Assembly: GCA_949293265.1 (NCBI GenBank)
Contig: CASFCK010000004.1
Coordinates: 1-64,000, forward strand
Direction of reading: 5' to 3'
DNA length: 64,000 nucleotides
DNA from: an uncultured bacterium
GTDB taxonomy: Bacteria; Bacillota_I; Bacilli_A; Acholeplasmatales; Anaeroplasmataceae
In this document: piece after piece, positions 52,477-61,385 of the stretch
Position numbering within the stretch: the first letter of the stretch is position 1
How the letters are laid out: each line of letters starts with the position of its first letter
The notes under the pieces: model-generated
Databases searched by the model: none
Told to the model about the DNA's origin: nothing
The model's input: only the letters and a program-made list of their open reading frames with translations
Translations under genes and position numbers: made by a program

Positions 52477-53058
52477 ATGTTTTTAGCATTTATCTTAGGT
52501 ATTGTTAATGCAATGCTAATTAACAATGTTACCTTATCACGTTTCTATGGTATTTGCCCATTCCTTGGTGTTTCTAAAAAACCTTCATCTGCAATAGGTA
52601 TGGGTGCTGCAGTAGTATTCGTTATAGTTATAGCAGCGGCAGTATGTTGGCCTATTTATAACTTTATATTAGTTCCTGCTAATATTGCCTTTATGGATAC
52701 TTTAGTTTATATTTTAGTAATCGCTTCATTAGTACAACTTGTTGAAATGATTATTAAAAAATATAGTCCTGGTTTATATAGTGCCCTTGGTGTTTATTTA
52801 CCATTAATTACTACAAACTGTGCTGTACTTGGTGTAGCTACAGAAAATAGTAGTATGGGTTATAATTTCCTTGATTCAATGGGTAATGCTCTTGGTACAT
52901 CTATTGGTTTTGCTTTAGTAATATTCTTATTCTCTACAATTAGAATAAGAATGGAATCTTCAAATATTCCTAAAGCATTTAAAGGAATCCCAATTGCTTT
53001 AATTACAGCTTTCATAATGGCCCTTGCATTTATGGGCATTAGTGGAATGATTCAATAA
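52477..53058 (+). CDS. rnfA: Rnf complex subunit RnfA
   Basis: This 193-residue membrane subunit has six helices. It is homologous to RnfE in inverted topology, with G-I-C-P-F-L-G-V and T-N-C-A-V-L-G-V as cluster-binding Cys motifs. GGAGG lies in the end of rnfE, one base separates the genes, and the stop overlaps the next ATG. Confidence 0.95.
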   Translation: MFLAFILGIVNAMLINNVTLSRFYGICPFLGVSKKPSSAIGMGAAVVFVIVIAAAVCWPIYNFILVPANIAFMDTLVYILVIASLVQLVEMIIKKYSPGLYSALGVYLPLITTNCAVLGVATENSSMGYNFLDSMGNALGTSIGFALVIFLFSTIRIRMESSNIPKAFKGIPIALITAFIMALAFMGISGMIQ

Positions 53059-53255
53059 TGTGGCCTTTAATATTAGGTATAGGAGTTATAGTTTTATTAA
53101 TAGCAATTTTCTTTATTAGTTATGTTATTAATAAAAAAACTCCCGTACCACCCGAATGTAAGGATATATCTGATAGTTTAAAATGTGAATCATGTACAGA
53201 AATAACATGTGCTTTAAATAAAATACATGATGAAGTAAAAAAGGAAGGTAAATAA
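53058..53255 (+). CDS. Small Cys-rich membrane protein within the rnf operon
   Basis: This 65-residue protein has one membrane helix (about 3-25) and a short tail with four cysteines in the pattern P-P-E-C-x9-C-x2-C-x4-C. It sits between rnfA and rnfB, overlapping the rnfA stop by one base and ending one base before the rnfB start. The size and anchor-plus-Cys tail recall NqrM, a maturation factor for the related Na+-NQR, and FeoB-associated Cys-rich proteins. The Cys spacing does not clearly match either. It may assist iron-sulfur insertion into RnfA/RnfE or supplement the shortened RnfB. That role is inference from position. Confidence 0.55.
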   Translation: MWPLILGIGVIVLLIAIFFISYVINKKTPVPPECKDISDSLKCESCTEITCALNKIHDEVKKEGK

Positions 53256-53256
53256 T

Positions 53257-53571
53257 ATGGATGCATTAACAATATTATGGGCTGTTCTAATATTAGCTGG
53301 CCTTGGAGCTTTATTCGGCTTTGGCTTAGCTGTAGCTGCTAAAATATTCTATGTTAAAGAAGATACAAGAGTAACCGATATCACAGCCATTTTACCTAAC
53401 GCAAACTGTGGTGCTTGTGGTTATCCTGGTTGTAATGGTTATGCAACTGCTATAGTTAAGGGTGAAGCATCTAGTATAGAATTATGTAAACCAGGTGCTA
53501 AAGCCGGAGTGGCAGCTAAAATTAAAGCTTATTTAGCTGAACACCCTGCAGATAATGATAAAAAATATTAA
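53257..53571 (+). CDS. rnfB: Short RnfB lacking ferredoxin domains
   Basis: RnfB normally (about 260-330 residues) takes electrons from ferredoxin through two or more ferredoxin-like clusters after a first Fe-S domain. This version is 104 residues. It has a membrane anchor (about 5-28) and the first [4Fe-4S] domain with Cys51, 54, 59 and 77 (N-C-G-A-C-G-Y-P-G-C, then E-L-C-K-P-G), then a short tail and a stop. A terminator follows at once, and no ferredoxin-domain sequence continues in any frame. The shortening therefore looks genuine, and electron entry must use another protein. Confidence 0.85.
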   Translation: MDALTILWAVLILAGLGALFGFGLAVAAKIFYVKEDTRVTDITAILPNANCGACGYPGCNGYATAIVKGEASSIELCKPGAKAGVAAKIKAYLAEHPADNDKKY

Positions 53572-53576
53572 AAATT

Positions 53577-53612
53577 AAACGTCTATTTGACAAAACGAAT
53601 AGGCGTTTTATA
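53577..53612 (+). terminator. Hairpin after rnfB
   Basis: A 13-bp stem with G-T pairs (53577-53589 with 53596-53608) but only a short T run. It may be a partial terminator before apbE. Confidence 0.6.
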
Positions 53613-53666
53613 TTGCATGCTTAAAGGATTATTGATATAATAAACGAGCTATAAGGAGTTGATAAA

Positions 53667-54908
53667 TTGAAAAAAATATATTCATTTATATTAATGTTAT
53701 TTATAACACTCTTTTTAGCTGGTTGTATGTATGATTTTAATAATAACAACAATATAAATAATGATGAATATAAACTTTATAGTGGTTATTTTGCTAGTAT
53801 GGGTACGGCGATCAATTTACAAGTATATGAAAAATCACAAGCTAAGGCTAATGAAATATATGAAAATGTAAAAGCTATTTATGAAAAATATGATAATATT
53901 TCAGATGATGGTTATGATTCAATTTATGGTCAAAATAATGAAAGTGAATTGGCTATTTTAAATCAAAATAGATCAATGCAAGTCTCTAAAGAGTTATATG
54001 ACCTACTTAAGTTTGCTCAAGAAATGCAAGAAGAAACAAATGGATACTTTAATCCATTTATGGGTGAATTAAATCATTTATGGAAAGATTATATTAATTA
54101 TGTTGGCAGTATGCCAAGTTTAGGTGAAAAAACATTTTATACTAGTGTGGCTAGAAATACATATTTAGAATTTGGTGAAAATAATCTAGTTACTATTTGT
54201 AATGACGTGACTGAAAACAGTGCTTTAATAGATTTAGGTGGAATAGCTAAAGGTTATGCAACTAACGAAGCATACAAATATTTAAAAAATAACTGTAAAT
54301 ATTATTTATTAAATGCAGGGTCTTCTAATTTACTTATGAGTGAACAACCAACGCAAAATTATTATAATGTAATATTATCATATGTTTTTGGTTATCCTAA
54401 CTCAAACCCTAAGATTGAAATTATTGATGGTTATTGGCATATAGATGGTAGAAACATTGAACTAAAAGCTAAGGCTGGAGCAAAAGCATATTATGGTTCT
54501 GAATCAGCAGACAAGGTAAAAGATGCTAAAGATGGAGATCTTTATTTTTTAATTAATAGTCAAAATACAATTGTTTATATTAGGGAAAATGGTAATTGGC
54601 GTAATAAATTAAATTTAGGAATAACAAACATCAAAGGCTCAAATGAAGCTATAGTTACCTCAAGTCCATCTCAACAAAACAGAGATAAAATATACCATCA
54701 TTTAATTTCACCACTTACAGGAGAACCAGTTAACTATATTGATAGTGTAACTGTAATAGGTGAAGATTCAGGCTATTTAGATGCAATGTCAACAGCGCTA
54801 TATGTAATGCCAGATGAAGAAAGAAATGAATTTATATTAGAAAAAGACTTGCAGGTTATAATTACTAAAAACGGTGAAATATATTATGCGTCAGAAGGTG
54901 TATTATGA
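53667..54908 (+). CDS. apbE: ApbE, FAD:protein FMN transferase lipoprotein
   Basis: ApbE cuts FAD and attaches FMN to Thr/Ser of RnfD and RnfG outside the membrane. This 413-residue form has a lipoprotein signal with lipobox L-A-G-C (about 19-22), S-M-G-T-A-I-N-L at the fold start, D-L-G-G-I-A-K-G-Y-A in the nucleotide site and H-H-L-I-S-P-L-T-G-E-P near the end. It is 60-80 residues longer than usual. The extra part lies at about 250-315 and looks like a surface-protein module (D-G-Y-W-H-I-D-G and G-D-L-Y-F-L-I-N). TTG 53667 follows AAGGAG. It overlaps the NusG-II gene by 4 bases. Its substrate load is unusual, because RnfG alone offers up to nine possible sites. Confidence 0.92.
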   Translation: MKKIYSFILMLFITLFLAGCMYDFNNNNNINNDEYKLYSGYFASMGTAINLQVYEKSQAKANEIYENVKAIYEKYDNISDDGYDSIYGQNNESELAILNQNRSMQVSKELYDLLKFAQEMQEETNGYFNPFMGELNHLWKDYINYVGSMPSLGEKTFYTSVARNTYLEFGENNLVTICNDVTENSALIDLGGIAKGYATNEAYKYLKNNCKYYLLNAGSSNLLMSEQPTQNYYNVILSYVFGYPNSNPKIEIIDGYWHIDGRNIELKAKAGAKAYYGSESADKVKDAKDGDLYFLINSQNTIVYIRENGNWRNKLNLGITNIKGSNEAIVTSSPSQQNRDKIYHHLISPLTGEPVNYIDSVTVIGEDSGYLDAMSTALYVMPDEERNEFILEKDLQVIITKNGEIYYASEGVL

Positions 54909-55261
54909 AATTTCATTGGTATGACGCAGCAATTATTATTGCTATATTTATTGTGACAATTATATTAGGCGCTTTTATTTATTTAGCCCCTGATAAAGGC
55001 GAACAAAAATATATGGTTATTAAAAAAAATGATGTAGAAATATATCGTTTAAATTTAACAACAATAGTAGATGAAGTAGAAATAAAAATAGATGGTGCAA
55101 GCACAACAATGATTATAGGTGCAGATAAAGACGGATGCTGGGTAATAAGTTCAGGTTGTCCAGATCAAATTTGTTATAACCGGGGTAAAATTATTGATAG
55201 TGGGGATATTCCAATAATTTGTGTACCAAATTCTATAGAGATAGGAATAATTTATGAATAA
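54905..55261 (+). CDS. NusG domain II-containing membrane protein
   Basis: This 118-residue protein has one N-terminal membrane helix (about 8-30) and an extracytoplasmic NusG domain II fold with S-G-C-P-D-Q-I-C-Y-N-R-G and I-I-C-V-P-N. The family is routinely encoded beside ApbE/Rnf genes and probably helps flavoprotein maturation or redox; the three Cys may be functional. The start codon overlaps the apbE stop. Confidence 0.85.
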   Translation: MKFHWYDAAIIIAIFIVTIILGAFIYLAPDKGEQKYMVIKKNDVEIYRLNLTTIVDEVEIKIDGASTTMIIGADKDGCWVISSGCPDQICYNRGKIIDSGDIPIICVPNSIEIGIIYE

Positions 55262-55784
55262 TAAAAAATTAAGAAATTGTATTATCCTATCTTTATTATT
55301 AGCTATAGAAATAGTTATTTCTTATGTTGAAACATTTATCCCCATTCCAATACCAGGAGTTAAACTAGGTTTAGCTAATGTTATTACTTTATTTATTTTA
55401 TATGAAAACAAATGGTATAATGCTTTTGTAATATTAATAGCTAGAATTCTTTTAGTAGCAATAATCAGAGGCACATTATTAAACGTTGTTTTCTTCATGT
55501 CCTTGTTTGGTGGAATTTTAAGCTTTATAATTATGTTTATCTTTTCACGATTTAAGTTTTTATCAACAATAACAGTATCTGTATTTGGTAGTGTATGCCA
55601 TGTTTTAGGTCAAATATTTACAGCAATAATTATAACTAAAACAATGGGGATAATTTATTATTTACCAATAATACTTTTACTTAGTATTATTACAGGTATT
55701 ATAAGTGGTATTATATGTATTTTTATGCGCAAAAGAGCAAGTGATTTATTACCTAAATATGGATCTAAATTAAATAATAATTAA
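55254..55784 (+). CDS. Gx transporter family protein (heptaprenyl diphosphate synthase component I-like)
   Basis: This 176-residue protein has five or six membrane helices. P-I-P-I-P-G-V-K-L-G-L-A-N near residue 30 and I-R-G-T-L-L-N are typical of the Gx transporter/HepS-I family. Members resemble ECF-transporter substrate-binding components and are often next to Rnf and ApbE genes, suggesting a flavin or quinone precursor role. It overlaps the NusG-II gene by 8 bases and is last in the operon. Confidence 0.8.
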   Translation: MNNKKLRNCIILSLLLAIEIVISYVETFIPIPIPGVKLGLANVITLFILYENKWYNAFVILIARILLVAIIRGTLLNVVFFMSLFGGILSFIIMFIFSRFKFLSTITVSVFGSVCHVLGQIFTAIIITKTMGIIYYLPIILLLSIITGIISGIICIFMRKRASDLLPKYGSKLNNN

Positions 55785-55787
55785 ATT

Positions 55788-55813
55788 AGTTAAGCGGCTG
55801 CTTAACTTTTTTT
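55788..55813 (+). terminator. Terminator of the Rnf-apbE operon
   Basis: A perfect 8-bp stem AGTTAAGC/GCTTAACT with a GGCT loop and a T8 tract. Confidence 0.9.
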
Positions 55814-55816
55814 CAT

Positions 55817-55873
55817 GCAAAAAGGTGCAACATATGATAAAATCAAACTTGCAAAAAGGTGTAACATATGATA
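55817..55873. repeat. 23-bp direct repeat before the broken ATPase
   Basis: GCAAAAAGGTG(C/T)AACATATGATA occurs at 55817-55839 and 55851-55873, start-to-start spacing 34 bp, with one mismatch. It immediately precedes the ATPase pseudogene and could be its old operator or the trace of a duplication. Confidence 0.7.
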
Positions 55874-55887
55874 GAGGATGGTGCGAA

Positions 55888-57242
55888 ATGGAAAGAAAAT
55901 ATTTAAATGATCTATTGAAACGGAAGGATGATGAGGATAGGAGCCCCTTTTAGTTTTAGGGGCTAGACAAGTTGGAAAAACCTATCTCATAGAAGAATTA
56001 TTCGCAAAAGAATATTATAAAAATAATTATTTAAAAATTGATTGTTCTAATGAACTTGATTTTGTAGAATATGTTTTCAAAAATGATAACTTGACCAAAG
56101 TTCTAGAATATATTCAAATACGTTACGATTTTATACCAGACAAAAATCATCTTTTATTTTTTGATGAGGCACAAGAATGCTTACCAATAATTAAAATGAT
56201 GAAGCATTTTTGTGAACTAAAAAGAGAAATACCAGTAATAGTTTCCGATTCACTAGTTAGAATTAAAATAAATAGGTATGCACATAAAAGAGGAGGATAT
56301 GCAAATAAGAGCTTTTTATTTCCAGTAGGTAAGATTAATAGATTGATTATTTATCCTTTGACTTTTGATGAATTTGTGTATAACTATAAGAAAAATATTT
56401 ATGACTACATAAAAAAAACATTTATAAATAAAACATACATCAATGAAGAAATACATAAAGATTTGATGGACGTTTTTAACGACTATTTATTTGTAGGTGG
56501 AATGCCAGAAGCCGTAAATACATTTATTAAATATAAAGATAATAAGGCTAATGCATATTTGAAAGTTTCTAATAAACTTGCAGAAATTTATTCGGATTAT
56601 TTAAATGATATGGAACTATATCAAGCAAGCACCGAGTCAATCATGAAAAGTAGGCTGATATTTAGAAATATTTATTCACAATTAAATAAGAAAAATAAGA
56701 ACTTTAAACCGACTCAAATTAATGAAAATTATAAAAACAGGGATATTTTTACACCAATAGAATGGTTAATAGCAGCTAATATTATTAACAAATCTTACTT
56801 ATTAAAAGAATATGTAACAACACCGCTAATAGAAAGCAGTGATTCAATGTATCGTTTATATTTAGCAGATATGGGGCTATTTACATATCAAAGTGGTTTA
56901 AATGCTAAAACCTTTGTATTAAATAAATATAATGCGCTTTCTGGAATTTATTATGAAAACTATATATCTATTGAATTGGTTGCTAGAAATTATAATTTGT
57001 TTTATTGGAAAGGTAAACGAAATAGTGAATTAGAATTTTTGATCGATTTAGGTGGTGTTGTAATTCCAATAGATTGTAAAAAAAATAAAGGTTCATTAAA
57101 TTCGATAGCAGAATATAGAATGCATAACAAAAAAAGCATGGTTCTTAAAGTGTCAAATAATCATTATGGTTATGATGAAAATAATGATATATTAACAATT
57201 CCTTATTATTATTTAGCATTTTATTTAAATTCATTAAATTAA
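55888..57242 (+). pseudogene. DUF4143/AAA-14-type ATPase, frameshifted near the start
   Basis: ATG 55888 opens a frame that closes at TAG 55951-55953, at a C/T run. One base more would join it to the rest of the protein, which carries Walker A G-A-R-Q-V-G-K-T (coded from about 55959), Walker B L-L-F-F-D-E-A-Q-E-C and G-G-M-P-E-A-V. Near the C-terminus come F-Y-W-K-G-K-R-N-S-E-L-E-F-L-I and V-I-P-I-D-C-K. The usual A-T-G-S-L-L segment is V-S-D-S-L-V, so it may already have been degenerate. It is the same family as the pseudogene at 36762, but not a recent copy. Confidence 0.8.
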
Positions 57243-57294
57243 AAAATAATAATTTAATTCTATTTATGATATAATCATAATAGAAGGTGTTATT

Positions 57295-58626
57295 ATGGTT
57301 ATTAAAATTCCGCAATATGTTAAAGAGATTTTAGCTATTTTAAATAATTATGGTGAGGCTTATATCGTTGGTGGTTGTGTTAGAGATAGTTTATTAAATT
57401 TAACACCTAATGATTGGGATATTACTACCGATAGAACCCCAGAAGAAATAAAAGAAATATTTAAAGATTATAAAATAATTAATAAAAATGGTGAAAAACA
57501 TGGTACTATAACAATCTTTTTTAAAAAAAGGCAAATAGAAATAACCACATATCGGGAAGATAAAAATTATTTAGATGGCCGTCATCCTAGTGAAGTTACC
57601 TTCACTAGAACTTTAAAAAATGACTTAGCTAGAAGAGATTTTACAATTAATGCTATGGCATATAATGAAAAAATTGGCTTAGTAGATTTATTTGGTGGTA
57701 TAACTGATTTAAAAAATAAATTAATTAAAACAGTAGGAGATCCATATAAAAGATTTAGTGAAGATTATCTTAGAATAATAAGAGGATTGAGATTTGTTTC
57801 TAAGCTTGGTTTTAATATGGAAGAATACACCTTAAAAGCTAGCCTAGATTTGGCTCCTGAAATATTAAAATATATATCAGGAGAAAGAATTAGAGAAGAA
57901 TTAAAAGGAATTTTATTAGGTTATAATGCATTTAATACATTAATAAACTATAAAGACATAATAGCAAACTTTATACCGGAACTTAAACCTTGTTTCGATT
58001 TTAATCAAAACAATCCTTATCATGCTCATGATGTTTATAGTCATATTTGCTATGTCGTAAGTTATACTAAACCTAACTTCATTAGTCGTTTAGCTGCATT
58101 ACTACACGATATAGGTAAACCCCAAGCTTATAGTGAAGAAATTAAAGATGGGAGAATAAGAGGACATTTTTATAATCATGCTGATATTTCATTATCTATT
58201 AGTAAAATTATAGCTAATAGATTAAAGCTTTCAAATGAAGAAAAAAGTAAATTATATTATTTAGTTAAAGAACATGATTGTTTAATTGATGCTAATAAAC
58301 GATTAATAAAAAGGCTTATTATTAGAACTCCTAACGAAAGTAAAGATTTATTATTCCAATTATTAGATTTAAAACAAGCAGATCAAAGAGACCATTTAAA
58401 TGTTAAACCATTAAAAATTAAAGAAATAGTAGAAATAATAAATGAAATATATGAAGATAATGAAGTTTTAAAAATTTCTGACTTAAAAATTAATGGTAAC
58501 GATTTGATAAAGCTTGGTTATCAAGGAAAAGAAATAGGACAAAATTTAAAAAAGTTATTTACGGCAGTCTTAAATGAAGAAGTAGTAAATGATTATGATG
58601 AATTAGTTAATTATTTAAGGAGTTGA
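57295..58626 (+). CDS. cca: CCA tRNA nucleotidyltransferase with HD domain
   Basis: This 443-residue class II nucleotidyltransferase adds or repairs the CCA end of tRNA. It has G-G-C-V-R-D near residue 23, the metal-binding D-W-D in N-D-W-D-I-T-T, R-R-D-F-T-I-N-A-M-A, the RNA-binding R-F-x-x-D-x-L-R segment, and an HD domain (L-L-H-D-I-G-K-P) about residue 265. The HD domain may give phosphatase or phosphodiesterase activity. AAGGTG precedes ATG 57295. It ends with TGA and overlaps the ribosome site of the next gene. Confidence 0.93.
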   Translation: MVIKIPQYVKEILAILNNYGEAYIVGGCVRDSLLNLTPNDWDITTDRTPEEIKEIFKDYKIINKNGEKHGTITIFFKKRQIEITTYREDKNYLDGRHPSEVTFTRTLKNDLARRDFTINAMAYNEKIGLVDLFGGITDLKNKLIKTVGDPYKRFSEDYLRIIRGLRFVSKLGFNMEEYTLKASLDLAPEILKYISGERIREELKGILLGYNAFNTLINYKDIIANFIPELKPCFDFNQNNPYHAHDVYSHICYVVSYTKPNFISRLAALLHDIGKPQAYSEEIKDGRIRGHFYNHADISLSISKIIANRLKLSNEEKSKLYYLVKEHDCLIDANKRLIKRLIIRTPNESKDLLFQLLDLKQADQRDHLNVKPLKIKEIVEIINEIYEDNEVLKISDLKINGNDLIKLGYQGKEIGQNLKKLFTAVLNEEVVNDYDELVNYLRS

Positions 58627-58631
58627 AGAAA

Positions 58632-59471
58632 ATGAAAAAATTATGGTTATTACTTTCTTTATTTTTAATTTTATTTATAACACCATTAGTTTCAGCTGAT
58701 ACAGGCCCTAAACCATTTATTAGTCTTCAATTTAGTGATGATACATCAAACCTATATATTACATTATTAGGTGAGGATGAATATAATGGGCCTTGGATAA
58801 GTTTTGAAAAATATAGTTCTGATGAATTAAGTTATGCTGAAAATCTGGATAATTTTTATGAGGCGACTAGTTATAATACGCCATTTTATATATTTATTAA
58901 GTTTTTAAATTATCAAGATGATTATTATTTTTATGGTTTACCATATTCCGTTAATGAAAATAATGAATACAGATGGTATTATTATCCACCTGATGATTTT
59001 AAAGTGTTAATTTATAACATAGATACAGATTCATTTTCAATTAGTCAAGTTTATTCTTGTTATGCCTTTAGTAGTTATTATGAAGTAAGTTTAAGTGATG
59101 GCAATATTAAACTTACGAATAATTATAATTACACTAAAGAAATATTATTTTTAGTTTTAAGAATAGTTATTACTATTGCGGTTGAGTTATTAGTTGCTCT
59201 AATTTTTATTAAATGGTTTAAAAAACGTGAATTTTTAATTATTTTATTTACTAATATCGTGACGCAAATTATCTTAAATGTTTTAGTAAATCTAGTTACA
59301 TATTTTACAGGCTTAGGAGTTATAATTTTAATATTAGGTGAAATTATTGTTTTAATTTTAGAATTAATAACTTATTTATTAACATTTAAAAAAGGTACTA
59401 AAGGTTTTGCCGTTACTTATGTATTTTTAGCTAATATATTAAGTTTTATATTAGGAATTTTATTATTATGA
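58632..59471 (+). CDS. Hypothetical membrane protein with signal sequence
   Basis: This protein of about 279 residues has an N-terminal signal-like helix ending near S-A-D-T, an extracytoplasmic Tyr/Asp/Asn-rich domain of about 135 residues, then three C-terminal membrane helices with K-W-F-K-K-R in a loop. I do not recognise the family. ATG 58632 is preferred to TTG 58623 because AAGGAG (58617-58622) is then correctly spaced. The stop overlaps the start of the glycosidase-like gene, so they share a transcript with cca. Confidence 0.6.
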   Translation: MKKLWLLLSLFLILFITPLVSADTGPKPFISLQFSDDTSNLYITLLGEDEYNGPWISFEKYSSDELSYAENLDNFYEATSYNTPFYIFIKFLNYQDDYYFYGLPYSVNENNEYRWYYYPPDDFKVLIYNIDTDSFSISQVYSCYAFSSYYEVSLSDGNIKLTNNYNYTKEILFLVLRIVITIAVELLVALIFIKWFKKREFLIILFTNIVTQIILNVLVNLVTYFTGLGVIILILGEIIVLILELITYLLTFKKGTKGFAVTYVFLANILSFILGILLL

Positions 59472-61285
59472 ATCTAGATTTAATAAAAAAATATAATGTT
59501 ATTAATAAAGAAATAGATGTATTAAATCCTTTATCAGTCGGTAATGGTAGTTTTGTTTTTACGGCAGATGTAACAGGATTGCAAACTTTAGTTAATGAAT
59601 ATAAAGTTTTTCCTTTACTTAGTATGGAAGAAAAATTTGCTTATAAAGAGGCCAAAAAAGAAATTAAATTAAAAAGTTATCAAGCTTATAATAGAATTGT
59701 AAATTATATGACGGATAGTACTAATCAGGAAGAAGCTTTTAATGATTTAAGAACTAATTATTTTAAATATAACATGTTTAATTTAGCTTTTTATTATAAT
59801 GATAAATTAATTAATAAAGATGATATATCAAATATAGACCAAGAATTAGATCTAATTCATGGCACATTATATTCAAACTTCAAATATAATAATCAAAATA
59901 TTCAAGTTATTACTAGAGTTTGTCATGATAAAGACAAATTAATTATTGAAGTAAAATCTAAATTATTAAATACAGGTCTAATTGTAAAATTTAGGTCTTT
60001 TAAAGCGGATTACAATAAATATGGTTGTTTAAATGAGTTAGTTAATAAATTAGAAATAAATAATAACTTAATAAAAATAGAGGATGATTACCGTAAAGAT
60101 ATAATTAAATATGAAACTAATGGTTTAGTTATCGTAAAAGATAAAGAAATTGGTTTTAGTAATAATGATTATTTACAGTTAAGTTTAGATATTAACAACA
60201 ATGAAAATAATTTATGTTCTTTAGAAGAATATTTCTTAAAATTAAATAATTATTTATCTAATAATGAGGAAATAAATAGAAGAATTATTTTATCGCTTTA
60301 TTTAATAAGAATAAATTCATGTGGTAAATTTCCACCAGCAGAAACCGGATTAACGTGTAATAGTTGGTATGGTAAATTTCATTTAGAGATGCATCTATGG
60401 CATCATTTAGGATTAATTTATTATGGGGCTTATGAAGAAGTTATTAATAGTCTAGATTATTATTTTTCTATTTATGAAGAAGCTAAAAAAAGAGCTAAAA
60501 CAAACGGTTTTAATGGTTGTAGATGGCCAAAAATAACTGATCCTTCAGGCCTTGATTCTCCTTCAAGCATTGGGCCTTTGTTAATGTGGCAACAACCACA
60601 TTTAGTGTTTATGTTATTAGAGATAAAAAGATTAAATCAAGATTTTAATTTATCGAAATATGATATCTTAATTAAAGAAACATTAGCTTGTTTAACCTCT
60701 TTCTTTTATAAAAAAGATGATACCTATTATTTAGATTATCCTTTAATCCCTGCTTGTGAATGTTATGATCCACTAACAACATTTAGTCCAATTTTAGAAG
60801 TAGAATATTTTTGTTATGTGTTAGATTTAGCTAATAGTTATGGTTATGGTACTGCTGTTTCTAGAGATATAGTTAATAAGGCAGTTAAGCCTAAAGTAAT
60901 TGCTTCATGTTATGAAGGGCATATTAATACAAATGAAACTTATATTAAATTTAATAAAGACCACCCACTGCCAATTATGGCTTATAGTTTCTTTAAGAGT
61001 AAAAGATTAGATAGAAATGTTGTATTAAATTCTTTAAATAAAATAAATGAAACTTGGAATTTTAATTCATTATGGGGATGGGATTTTCCTTCGCTTGCGT
61101 TAGCATATTATAATCTTGGTTATAAAGATAAAGCTATTAAGATGTTATTAGCTGATTATTCTAAAAATACATATTTAAAAAATGGTCATAATATGCAAAA
61201 ACCAGAAGAAGAAATATTGCCTTTGTATTTACCTGGTAATGGAGCTTTTTTAATAGCATGTTACCACTTATTTAAGTCACATTAA
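59468..61285 (+). CDS. Six-hairpin glycosidase-like protein (GH65/GH95-type fold)
   Basis: This 605-residue cytoplasmic protein has a beta-rich N-terminal domain (about 1-250). An (alpha/alpha)6-type barrel region follows, with C-N-S-W-Y-G-K-F-H-L-E-M-H-L-W-H near 300, then G-C-R-W-P-K-I-T-D-P-S-G and W-Q-Q-P-H. The barrel motifs match uncharacterised glycoside hydrolases of the six-hairpin superfamily, in which the Glu/Asp of such segments serves catalysis. It is shorter than true GH65 phosphorylases (about 750). The substrate is unknown. It starts inside the last codons of the membrane protein gene and ends at a strong terminator. Confidence 0.6.
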   Translation: MNLDLIKKYNVINKEIDVLNPLSVGNGSFVFTADVTGLQTLVNEYKVFPLLSMEEKFAYKEAKKEIKLKSYQAYNRIVNYMTDSTNQEEAFNDLRTNYFKYNMFNLAFYYNDKLINKDDISNIDQELDLIHGTLYSNFKYNNQNIQVITRVCHDKDKLIIEVKSKLLNTGLIVKFRSFKADYNKYGCLNELVNKLEINNNLIKIEDDYRKDIIKYETNGLVIVKDKEIGFSNNDYLQLSLDINNNENNLCSLEEYFLKLNNYLSNNEEINRRIILSLYLIRINSCGKFPPAETGLTCNSWYGKFHLEMHLWHHLGLIYYGAYEEVINSLDYYFSIYEEAKKRAKTNGFNGCRWPKITDPSGLDSPSSIGPLLMWQQPHLVFMLLEIKRLNQDFNLSKYDILIKETLACLTSFFYKKDDTYYLDYPLIPACECYDPLTTFSPILEVEYFCYVLDLANSYGYGTAVSRDIVNKAVKPKVIASCYEGHINTNETYIKFNKDHPLPIMAYSFFKSKRLDRNVVLNSLNKINETWNFNSLWGWDFPSLALAYYNLGYKDKAIKMLLADYSKNTYLKNGHNMQKPEEEILPLYLPGNGAFLIACYHLFKSH

Positions 61286-61299
61286 TTGTGACTTTTTTT
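61274..61299 (+). terminator. Terminator before the ATP synthase operon
   Basis: Hairpin AAGTCACA/TGTGACTT with a short loop and a T7 run. The left arm lies in the last codons of the preceding gene. Confidence 0.85.
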
Positions 61300-61385
61300 G
61301 TTGAAAGCGTTTAATATGTTTGCTAAAAGTAATATAAAGTGATATCATTTAGCAATGAGATACCTAAAGAAGGTGATTAGATAAA

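Noticed and set aside
53257-53612. Frameshift hiding the rest of RnfB
   Set aside because: After the stop at 53571 there are only a hairpin and the apbE start; no Cys-rich ferredoxin sequence is readable in any frame.
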